Assembly: GCA_018365455.1 (NCBI GenBank) | Contig: JAGZJZ010000025.1 | Location: 30,905-94,904 of the forward strand | Reading direction: 5' to 3' | From: Clostridiales bacterium | GTDB taxonomy: Bacteria > Bacillota > Clostridia > Lachnospirales > Lachnospiraceae | Length of the DNA stretch: 64,000 bases | Shown here: positions 57,708-64,000 of the stretch, in pieces | How the letters are laid out: each line of letters starts with the position of its first letter | Position numbering within the stretch: the first letter of the stretch is position 1 | Program-made: the position numbers and the translations under genes | The notes under the pieces: model-generated | Database searches by the model: none | What the model saw: only the letters and a program-made list of their open reading frames with translations | Told to the model about the DNA's origin: nothing

Positions 57708-58667
57708 ATGGATAAATTAATCCCGCTGCACGAGGAACATAGAAGCTGTCTGGAAGATATTTTAGTATCAATTGCAGTTTTTTTAGAAAAAGAATATGAG
57801 ATAATGTATACAGAAGCCTGGAACTTTAATTATCTGGAGTGGACGATCCTAAATCCAGGAAATTACGGTACAAGAATTTCTGAAGGTGAAGATAAGACCT
57901 TGTATTATTTGAAAGTATATCAAGGAATTGAGATGAAATATAGAAAAGAATTAAATAAATTTTCTGATATAATAATGGAAATTAAAAAGAATGATAATAA
58001 GAATAATCCTATAATTGTTTATTTTAACGAATTTTATTGTCCGGTCAGTAAATATTATAACTTAGAGAATCGTTTACAACCATATCTAATTATAGGATTA
58101 AATAAAAATCAAGAGTATATTCAGATTTGTAATCCCAATACTAAAAAAATAATACAGAACATATCTTGTAAAGATTTTGAGAAAGCTTACAGATACCATG
58201 TAATAGTAGATAGTAATAATTCCTATATTAATAATCCTGATTTTTATAATCTGGTAACGTTATCTGCTCGTAAAATGTTAAATGGTTGTAAGAATAAATT
58301 TGACCAAATGAGATTTTTAGCAGATGATTTGAGTGTCGTTTTTGATTTACAACTAGAGGGTACCATTAATATGGATAATACCGTTCAATCAGAAATTTTA
58401 AATACTTTTACATATCTCACTAGAAGAAGAGAACAATATTCAATATTTATGAATTATATTAGTAATAAATATGATAAAGGAGCATTAGAGTTTGCTGATT
58501 TGATGCATACTGCATCAAAAAACTGGAATATAATTACTAATTCTATGCTGAGAATATTTATAACAAAAGACTGGGATAGTAAAAAGGAATTTGTAGCGAA
58601 TAAAATCAAATCAGTAGCTGATTTTGAAGAGAATGTGGCTATTAAAATATTGCAATATTTTAAATAA
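57708..58667 (+). CDS. BtrH-like protein, degenerate
   Basis: A 319-residue protein whose first 170 residues resemble BtrH_N-type papain-like acyltransferases: HRSCLEDILVSIAVFL with candidate nucleophile C14, then IIVYFNEFYCPVSKYY and a strand LQPYLIIGLNKNQEYIQIC. The triad histidine expected before LIIG is Tyr (or lost), and the aspartate position reads CNPN, so activity is doubtful. The C-terminal half is helical, as in its relatives. The frame is open from 57678, but TTGGAG lies 8 nt before ATG 57708. It could be a non-catalytic partner of the two intact BtrH-like domains (7924 and the end of the trimodular NRPS). Confidence 0.6.
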   Translation: MDKLIPLHEEHRSCLEDILVSIAVFLEKEYEIMYTEAWNFNYLEWTILNPGNYGTRISEGEDKTLYYLKVYQGIEMKYRKELNKFSDIIMEIKKNDNKNNPIIVYFNEFYCPVSKYYNLENRLQPYLIIGLNKNQEYIQICNPNTKKIIQNISCKDFEKAYRYHVIVDSNNSYINNPDFYNLVTLSARKMLNGCKNKFDQMRFLADDLSVVFDLQLEGTINMDNTVQSEILNTFTYLTRRREQYSIFMNYISNKYDKGALEFADLMHTASKNWNIITNSMLRIFITKDWDSKKEFVANKIKSVADFEENVAIKILQYFK

Positions 58668-58730
58668 ATATATTTTAGATGAAACGGGTCTGGTGAAAAA
58701 TTAGACAATAATTCTTAGGAGGTTCATGTT

Positions 58731-59345
58731 ATCTTAGATATAAATTCATATATACAAAAATTACTCTTTTTTGATCATACATTATTAAAACATATTATAA
58801 ACGAAGAGGAAAAGAGGGTAGGTGTAAATCCTTCAATAGGATTAGAAGCTGGAAAATTATTGAGTTTTTTATGTTATACTTTAAATGCAAAAAGAGTATT
58901 AGAATTTGGTACATGTTTAGGATTCTCATCTATTTGTATTAGTAATGTACTCAAAAAGACAGGGGGAAAGCTAATATCTGTCGAAAAAAGTAAGGAGATG
59001 TATCAGGAAACAAAAAAAAATTTGGATTCTGCAGGAGTATTAGAGATGGTGGAGTTAATAAACGATTCGGCGGAAAATGCCGTTATGTATTTAAAAGAAC
59101 CATTTGATATTATATTGCAGGATTCATCTAAACAGGCATATATAACGACATTGGAAAGGTGTATTAATTTACTGCGTACAGGAGGAGTATTAGTTGCGGA
59201 TGATACTTTATTTAAACCAATGGGAATGCCTAAGCAAATGAGTGATCCGGTAGATGAATATAATCAGAGAGTGTTTCATGATAATAGACTATACAGCACG
59301 ATTTTACCCATCGGTGATGGTATTACCTTAAGCGTAAAATTATAA
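58731..59345 (+). CDS. O-methyltransferase with a noncanonical or lost start codon
   Basis: About 204 residues of class I O-methyltransferase (family 3 type): RVLEFGTCLGFSSICISNVL (motif I), LISVEKSKEMYQETKKN, FDIILQDSSKQAY and GGVLVADDTLF. The homology reaches well upstream of the first TTG (58860): residues such as PSIGLEAGKLLSFLC are coded in frame. AGGAGG at 58717-58722 points to ATC 58731 as the start, 8 nt away, with no ATG, GTG or TTG there. The ATG at 58726 is in another frame and hits a stop. Either ATC or a nearby rare codon is used, or a one-base deletion has broken the start. It likely methylates a hydroxyl or acts with the HemN-like protein. Confidence 0.72.
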   Translation: MLDINSYIQKLLFFDHTLLKHIINEEEKRVGVNPSIGLEAGKLLSFLCYTLNAKRVLEFGTCLGFSSICISNVLKKTGGKLISVEKSKEMYQETKKNLDSAGVLEMVELINDSAENAVMYLKEPFDIILQDSSKQAYITTLERCINLLRTGGVLVADDTLFKPMGMPKQMSDPVDEYNQRVFHDNRLYSTILPIGDGITLSVKL

Positions 59346-59366
59346 TAGATTTAGGGAGTGAATTCG

Positions 59367-60242
59367 TTGTCAATAATTTCAATAAAAGAGATTAAGTTAC
59401 CGGAATATAGTTTTTACTATCCATCTGGTATTTATTTTAGAAGGGATACCGGTGATTTTTATATTGCAGATATGCATAATCATTGCATAGTAAAATGGAA
59501 TATTAATAATAATAATTTTAATGTATTATCCCGGAACGTAAAAAATGGAGGTCAGATAGGATTACCTTTGGCAATTAGTTATTCTAGACTTTTCGGTATC
59601 ATCGTAGCAGATGCAAGAAATAATATGGTTTACCAATATGATGATTGCAATAATTATTGGGAACCTGTCTTAGTAAACAATTCAGAACTTATATTACCCA
59701 CAGGGGTATCATCTGATAAAGAAGGAAATATTTATATAAGTCAGGTATTAGATAATGCAATTATCAGACTGGGAGCGGATAGAAAAATTCTAAAAATTAT
59801 TAGTAGCAAGCAACATGGATATAAGGATGGTTTGTTGCAGGAAGCCCTAATAGACCGTCCGTTTGGGATATATTACGATTCAGGTAAATTATATATTGCA
59901 GATGAACAAAATAGTAAAGTTAGATATATAGAATTGGCAAATAATAAAATATATACATTAAAATATTCAAGTAAGATTGAAATAAGATCACCGATTGCAG
60001 TTACAGTATCTTCTAATGGTAATATCATAATTTGTGAAAAGCGCAGAATGTTGGTGTATTCTTGGAAAACAAAAGAGCTGTCAATACTTATTGACAGAAC
60101 AATTTGGCGAAATTTAAAAAACGACTTCAGCTTAAGTACCAGCTTGTGTTATATTGGCGCAGTAACTTTTGGTATTGATAACCGGGTATTTTGGCTAGAT
60201 ACGATAAAAAATGTATTCTACGAAATGGTAATATCTATATAA
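59367..60242 (+). CDS. NHL-repeat beta-propeller protein
   Basis: A 291-residue protein with NHL-type blades (FYIADMHNHCIVKWN, GNIYISQVLDNAIIRL, LYIADEQNSKVRYIEL). It has no fused domain and no signal peptide. The frame opens at a GTG at 59358, but that GTG is part of the AGGGAGTG site; TTG 59367 at 8 nt spacing is the better start. It is the fourth NHL protein of the cluster and, like the one at 19711, stands alone. It could be a lyase-like enzyme or a scaffold. Confidence 0.83.
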   Translation: MSIISIKEIKLPEYSFYYPSGIYFRRDTGDFYIADMHNHCIVKWNINNNNFNVLSRNVKNGGQIGLPLAISYSRLFGIIVADARNNMVYQYDDCNNYWEPVLVNNSELILPTGVSSDKEGNIYISQVLDNAIIRLGADRKILKIISSKQHGYKDGLLQEALIDRPFGIYYDSGKLYIADEQNSKVRYIELANNKIYTLKYSSKIEIRSPIAVTVSSNGNIIICEKRRMLVYSWKTKELSILIDRTIWRNLKNDFSLSTSLCYIGAVTFGIDNRVFWLDTIKNVFYEMVISI

Positions 60243-60260
60243 AGGATAAACGTAAGAAAA

Positions 60261-60923
60261 ATGAAAAATTATATAGAATTTAAAACTAATTTTTTATACT
60301 ATATGTCGATAGAAAATAATTTTGATCAAGATTTGTACTATCGATTATTAGCATTTTGCGATAAAGATAAACAAAATCGTATAAATTCTATGCGATTCAA
60401 TATTGATAAAAAGTTAAGTCTATATTCTGACATTCTTATCAGAAAATTATTATGCAATGCAATCAATATTAAAAATAAGGAATTACAGTTTTATAAAAAT
60501 AAATACGGAAAACCTTTTGTAAAAAATACTAGTATAAATTATAATATTTCACACACTCATAATGCATTAGTTGTGATATTTTCTGAATCTGAAGTTGGTG
60601 TAGATATTGAGGGTATTAAGGATGTGGACATAAAAATAGCAAAAAAATTTTATACAGAGGAAGAGTATAATTATGTAATCTTAAAAAATTCTAATCAACA
60701 TTTTTATGAGATTTGGACAAAGAAAGAAGCATTTGTAAAATATGTGGGTAATGGTTTAAATATTTCATTTAAATCTTTTAATACTTTATCAGATGACATA
60801 AATTGTAATATGACCACATTTTTATTGGATAAATATTTAATTTCTATATATGGAAAGAAAAAGTTTGATCGAAAAAATTTAATAAGACTTAAGGAAGAAT
60901 TTATGAAAGAAATTTATTTTTAA
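60261..60923 (+). CDS. Sfp-type 4'-phosphopantetheinyl transferase
   Basis: A 220-residue Sfp-type PPTase. It moves the phosphopantetheine arm of CoA to carrier-protein serines. Signature residues are NYNISHTHNALVVIF, GVDIEGIKDVD (magnesium-binding acids, near 113-120) and WTKKEAFVKYVGNGL (near 152-166). Length and motifs are normal. It should activate the eleven carrier domains seen in the window. It lies near the right end of the cluster, 18 bp after the NHL gene. Confidence 0.94.
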   Translation: MKNYIEFKTNFLYYMSIENNFDQDLYYRLLAFCDKDKQNRINSMRFNIDKKLSLYSDILIRKLLCNAINIKNKELQFYKNKYGKPFVKNTSINYNISHTHNALVVIFSESEVGVDIEGIKDVDIKIAKKFYTEEEYNYVILKNSNQHFYEIWTKKEAFVKYVGNGLNISFKSFNTLSDDINCNMTTFLLDKYLISIYGKKKFDRKNLIRLKEEFMKEIYF

Positions 60924-60950
60924 AACAAATTGTAAAGGAGATTTGAATTA

Positions 60951-62387
60951 GTGCATAATTATAATGATAAAAAAATTTTAATTCTTGGAGCAGGCCATAT
61001 AGGTTTGGCAATTAGTGAGAAGATTATACGGAAAAATCCGAAAGAAATAATTGTTTTTAATAGAACTATGGAAAAGGCAGTTTTATCAAGAAAAAAATTA
61101 AAAAAAATTAATCCTGATATTCCTGTCAATATATTATATGGTAATGTATTTCGTCCATTTAATATCATGGATAAAAAAACTTTAGAGAGTGTAGACTATT
61201 ACAATTTGAGACGATTTTATTCCTATGATAAAATTCAAAAATATAAACAGACTGCTTTGTATAATATATGTAAAAATTCAAATCCTGATATAATAATTGA
61301 TTGTATTAATATGTCAACCGTTTTAGGAAGTAATTTTACTATCTTTGAGAAAAAACAATATAAAGAAAATGAAGAAGAATATCTTAGTATGAAAATAATT
61401 CCGGTTTTAATTACCTATGTTGAAAGTTTGAAAAAGTGTTTTGATGACTTCAAAGTTGATAAATATATTAAAATCTCAACTACTTCGTTAGCTGGAATGG
61501 GCGTTAATATGCCATATACTCATGGTGATAATAAGAGGGATCTTTTATCTGATAATCTATGGGGAAAAGTAGCTTCAACAGGTATTCTTCATCAATTTTT
61601 GTGGAATCTCTCTCAAACTCCCAGCTACGATGTTAGAGTAATTGTTCCTGCAACATGTGTGGGTTGGGGAGAGATTATAGATGATAAACATAATTATTCC
61701 AAAGAAGTTTCAAAAGAATGGGTATCTGATGATAATATTGAATCGGTTATTATGGCTGGAGAAAATAAATGTTATTCCTTACAAGAAGTAGCGCTTATGA
61801 CTGCTGTTGGACAGATGGAATCAATCAGCAAAGAGGAAGTAGCAGATGTAGTTGTAGAAAATATTGATGGTAAATCAACTGGAGATTTATTGTTTATGAT
61901 GAATCAGGCATTGTTAAAATCCAGTTATTTAGGAAGAAAAAAACGTGATGATATATTAAGCACTATGGCCCATAAGAAGAATGCAATAGTTACAGGGAAT
62001 TTAGGAGATAAAGTAACGAAAGATCTATGTATAGTCTACTCAGTTTTGTTAAACTATCATTGTAATATCAGCAAAATTTGCGAAGAAGATGTTGAAATAT
62101 GTGGAAAGGAGATATATTGCAACATATTAAACAATAAAAATCATCTCAACACTTTACAAAATATGCAATTTAATATTATATTATATGACAGTGATTTGAA
62201 TATTAAATTAACAAATCATTATATACCTAAGGTATTGGATATTGATTTAAGATATGATAATATAATAGTTTATATTGAAAAAATAAAAAGATGTTGTAAA
62301 GATTTATATATTGAGAATTTAAATAATATAGATATCTTAACAGGAGAGATTGTTGCATCTATTTACAATAATGAGTTGAGAAGGTAA
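60951..62387 (+). CDS. Rossmann-fold NAD(P)-binding protein, unknown function
   Basis: A 478-residue protein. KILILGAGHIGLAISEKI at residues 8-25 is a dinucleotide-binding loop, followed by EIIVFNRTMEKAV and IIIDCINMSTVLGS. The middle (KYIKISTTSLAGMGVNMPYTHGD, RVIVPATCVGWGEI) resembles extended SDR/epimerase proteins, but no YxxxK catalytic pair is obvious. I do not recognise the exact family. The last 100 residues have an ordinary mixed pattern. GTG start behind AAAGGAGA. It is the final gene of the plus-strand run, so it may do a late redox or epimerisation step. Confidence 0.6.
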   Translation: MHNYNDKKILILGAGHIGLAISEKIIRKNPKEIIVFNRTMEKAVLSRKKLKKINPDIPVNILYGNVFRPFNIMDKKTLESVDYYNLRRFYSYDKIQKYKQTALYNICKNSNPDIIIDCINMSTVLGSNFTIFEKKQYKENEEEYLSMKIIPVLITYVESLKKCFDDFKVDKYIKISTTSLAGMGVNMPYTHGDNKRDLLSDNLWGKVASTGILHQFLWNLSQTPSYDVRVIVPATCVGWGEIIDDKHNYSKEVSKEWVSDDNIESVIMAGENKCYSLQEVALMTAVGQMESISKEEVADVVVENIDGKSTGDLLFMMNQALLKSSYLGRKKRDDILSTMAHKKNAIVTGNLGDKVTKDLCIVYSVLLNYHCNISKICEEDVEICGKEIYCNILNNKNHLNTLQNMQFNIILYDSDLNIKLTNHYIPKVLDIDLRYDNIIVYIEKIKRCCKDLYIENLNNIDILTGEIVASIYNNELRR

Positions 62388-62724
62388 GAGAAAAAGGATT
62401 CATACCAGTGACAGGCATAGAGTTTGTAATTGTAGAGTCAGGTTTTTCCAGTCCAACCTCAAAATTCATATTAGACTGATTAAATTTTTTAAAAAATAGC
62501 CTTAAACCCTTGTCCGTTGTTGGCTATGGTAAACGAATTAAATAGAACTTAATTATCTTGATTAGTGAAAAATCAATCGTGTTTATCTTTTTCAACATCA
62601 TAGGCGAGTAGACATTGGAGAGATTCTATAAAAACTACTACTCACGAGGTATACAATTGTTGTTGAAATTTGATGTGACACTCAGTTGTCTCATTACAAA
62701 GATATACTATACAGGGTGATAAAA
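62388..62724. other. Intergenic region at the right cluster border
   Basis: A 337-bp gap. A short open frame (GTG 62408 to 62479, 23 residues) has no convincing ribosome binding site. A 14-bp palindrome of Ts and As (ATTTTTTAAAAAAT) lies near 62490. Before the WYL gene, GACA and TGTC half-sites form a small inverted repeat at about 62677-62690, followed by TATACT at 62703, which may be an operator and -10 box for that gene. No clear terminator for the upstream operon was found. Confidence 0.35.
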
Positions 62725-63627
62725 ATGCAGATAAATAGACTATTTGAAATAATTTATATCTTGCTCAACAAAAAAACGATTACAGCAAGAGAATTAAGTG
62801 AATATTTTGGGGTATCAAGACGTACAATTTGTCGTGATGTAGATACATTGAGTCTGGCAGGAGTTCCAATTTACACAGAGCGAGGCAGGGGAGGAGGTAT
62901 CAGCCTTTTGCCTGATTTTGTGCTGAATAAATCCATATTGAATGAACATGAACAAAACGAAATTTTATCCGCACTGCATAGTCTTTCTAATATTAAGACT
63001 GATGACACGAGTCAAATATTGCGAAAGCTGTCAACAATATTTAATAAAACCACAATAAACTGGATTGAGGTGGATTATGTTGGATGGAGTCACGAAAATG
63101 ACTATTTTAATGATTTCAAACTTGCCATTTTAGAACGGCGCATTTCTAAATTTGATTATTACAATAGCCGAGGTGATAAAAGCATCCGCCGCGTTGAGCC
63201 AATACAGCTTTGGTTTAAGTCTAAATCCTGGTATCTAAAAGCTTTTTGCCTGACAAAGCAGAGTATGAGATTGTACAAATTATCGAGAATTAAAAATCTT
63301 GTGGTGACAGATGAGTATTTTAACGAGAGAGATTCACTTGCCATTTCGTACAACCCAGTACAGGAAAGCTTTCGTGACCAGCAGAAGGAAACAATCATTC
63401 TTCACATAGAGGCAGAGATGGCATCCCGCGTGTATGACGATTTTTATGAAAGCATGGTGGATCAGCAGCCGGATGGAAGTTTTATAATAACTGTCGAGTG
63501 GCCAGAAGATATTTGGCTGTATAACTTTATATTATCCTTTGGAACATACATAGAGGTTCTAGAGCCAAACCACCTCCGAGGTATCATAAAAGAACAGGCG
63601 CACAAAATTTCTCAAAAGTATCTATAG
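62725..63627 (+). CDS. YafY-like regulator with HTH and WYL domains
   Basis: A 300-residue transcription factor. The N-terminal DeoR/HTH_11 helix-turn-helix reads ITARELSEYFGVSRRTICRDVDTLSLAGVPI, with the loop GRGGGISLLPDF. A WYL-type ligand-binding domain follows (IQLWFKSKSWYLKAFCLTK). An in-frame start at 62686 is possible, but ATG 62725 has AGGGTGAT at good spacing and begins the conserved part. Such genes are common and often lie beside small-molecule enzymes or transporters. It probably lies outside the cluster. Confidence 0.9.
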   Translation: MQINRLFEIIYILLNKKTITARELSEYFGVSRRTICRDVDTLSLAGVPIYTERGRGGGISLLPDFVLNKSILNEHEQNEILSALHSLSNIKTDDTSQILRKLSTIFNKTTINWIEVDYVGWSHENDYFNDFKLAILERRISKFDYYNSRGDKSIRRVEPIQLWFKSKSWYLKAFCLTKQSMRLYKLSRIKNLVVTDEYFNERDSLAISYNPVQESFRDQQKETIILHIEAEMASRVYDDFYESMVDQQPDGSFIITVEWPEDIWLYNFILSFGTYIEVLEPNHLRGIIKEQAHKISQKYL

Positions 63628-63708
63628 GGTTTGGATTATAGAGTTTGGAAAACTTCTTTGGTTTTTTGTGGTTAGAAGACAGTACAATGGGAATTCGTTC
63701 TTACTTTG

Positions 63709-63738
63709 CTTAGCCCCAGGTTTTATACTGGGGCTAAG
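63709..63738. terminator. Hairpin between convergent genes
   Basis: A perfect 11-bp stem, CTTAGCCCCAG (63709-63719) and CTGGGGCTAAG (63728-63738), with an 8-nt loop. It lies between the ends of the WYL gene and the minus-strand proline-repeat gene. Neither side has a good T run, so it may act as a weak bidirectional terminator or an RNA-stabilising hairpin. Confidence 0.5.
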
Positions 63739-63758
63739 TCTAAAGATATTGTAATTAT

Positions 63759-64000
63759 TTAGTCTAATGTGACTGAAGATGGTCTCATTGGCCGGTATGG
63801 TCTCTGGGGAGGCCTCGGAGGCCGTGGAGGTCCAGGAGGTCTCGGAGGTTGAGGAGGCCTTGGAGGTCCAGGAGGCACAGGAGGTCTCGGAGGCTGAGGA
63901 GGTCTTGGAGGCACAGGAGGTCTCGGAGGTTGAGGAGGCCTTGGAGGTCCAGGAGGCACAGGAGGTCTCGGAGGCCGTGGAGGCTGTGGAGGTCTTGGAG
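63759..64000 (-). CDS. Proline-rich PPX-repeat protein, C-terminal part
   Basis: The minus-strand frame is open from the window end to a TAA at 63759-63761, so only the C-terminal 80 or so residues are seen. It is made of PPX triplets in which X is G, R, Q or V (for example PPGPPRPPQPPRPPV), ending in RPYRPMRPSSVTLD. The extended poly-proline-like, arginine-rich chain suggests a surface or envelope-associated protein, but no signal peptide is visible in this part. It is probably unrelated to the cluster. Translation would be expected to need EF-P because of the PP runs. Confidence 0.65.
   Translation of the reverse strand, partial: PRPPQPPRPPRPPVPPGPPRPPQPPRPPVPPRPPQPPRPPVPPGPPRPPQPPRPPGPPRPPRPPQRPYRPMRPSSVTLD
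63835..63960. repeat. 45-bp direct repeat within the PPX gene
   Basis: The 45-bp block at 63835-63879 is repeated exactly at 63916-63960, with an 81-bp period, and both are built from smaller GGAGG-containing 9-bp units. The repeats code for the PPX tract and would let the gene change length by slippage or recombination. Confidence 0.85.

Noticed and set aside
43006..62387. ClbP-like prodrug peptidase
   Set aside because: I looked for a membrane-anchored S12 serine peptidase as partner of the D-Asn module; no protein with an SxxK motif and membrane helices was found in the window.
62484..62500. Run of Ts then As as a terminator
   Set aside because: It is a direct T/A palindrome without a GC stem or loop, so it would not form a typical terminator hairpin.
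1..64000. CRISPR arrays, tRNA or rRNA genes
   Set aside because: No spaced direct repeats of CRISPR type and no tRNA or rRNA-like sequence were noticed. The only repeats are in the PPX gene and within protein families.

Overview
The window is AT-rich DNA with strong AGGAGG-type ribosome binding sites and many TTG and GTG starts, which points to a low-GC member of the Bacillota. The large number of oxygen-sensitive iron-sulfur and radical SAM enzymes suggests an anaerobic clostridial species; a Lachnospiraceae-like host is a guess from gene style. Almost the whole window (about 1 to 62387) is one very large secondary-metabolite gene cluster. Nearly all of its genes lie on the plus strand, with short spacers or 4-bp overlaps. 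The cluster continues off the left edge. A WYL-type regulator and a proline-repeat gene probably mark its right border.

Left arm (1-26530). It opens with the end of a DUF362 ferredoxin-like protein, an acyl carrier protein, a degenerate carbamoyltransferase, a complete tryptophanyl-tRNA synthetase, an SGNH-type protein and two tandem Elp3/RaSEA-like radical SAM proteins. Next come a BtrH-like acyltransferase, an aspartate decarboxylase that makes beta-alanine, and a 3027-residue NRPS (A-T-C-A-T-C-A-T-BtrH). The arm continues with an aminotransferase, an NHL propeller, an ACP/radical SAM pair, a methyltransferase, a GyrI-like protein, a free condensation domain and a U32-family iron-sulfur protein. 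An IS110-family element (about 26600-28210, minus strand) then interrupts the operon and seems to cut the start of a carrier-protein gene.

Middle (28216-37805). This part holds a carrier protein, a KS-T-C hybrid synthase without acyltransferase, a radical SAM protein, a second DUF362 protein and a pair of ABC exporter half-transporters. A convergent DUF3788 gene and a 419-bp regulatory gap separate it from the right arm.

Right arm (38667-62387). It has a FabG-like reductase, a GGDEF-NHL fusion, a TetR regulator, a radical SAM protein and a C-A-T-E NRPS whose specificity code reads as asparagine and which would give D-Asn. After these come an MTA/SAH nucleosidase, two further ACP/radical SAM pairs, a HAD phosphatase, a second GGDEF-like-NHL fusion, an ACP with an SDR and a thiolase, a HemN-like radical SAM protein and a degenerate BtrH-like protein. 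The arm ends with an O-methyltransferase lacking a normal start codon, an NHL protein, an Sfp-type phosphopantetheinyl transferase and an unknown Rossmann protein.

Inferred logic: the Sfp enzyme activates about eleven carrier domains (six freestanding). Thiolase, SDR and KS proteins build or modify acyl chains on carriers, and at least three radical SAM enzymes appear to act on dedicated ACP-bound substrates. NRPS modules add D-Asn (possibly a prodrug cap) and three residues with a shared non-alpha-amino code (possibly beta-alanine). BtrH-like domains transfer acyl groups, and the ABC pair exports the product. I cannot match the assembly to a characterised pathway. The cyclopropane and prodrug ideas in the findings are hypotheses.
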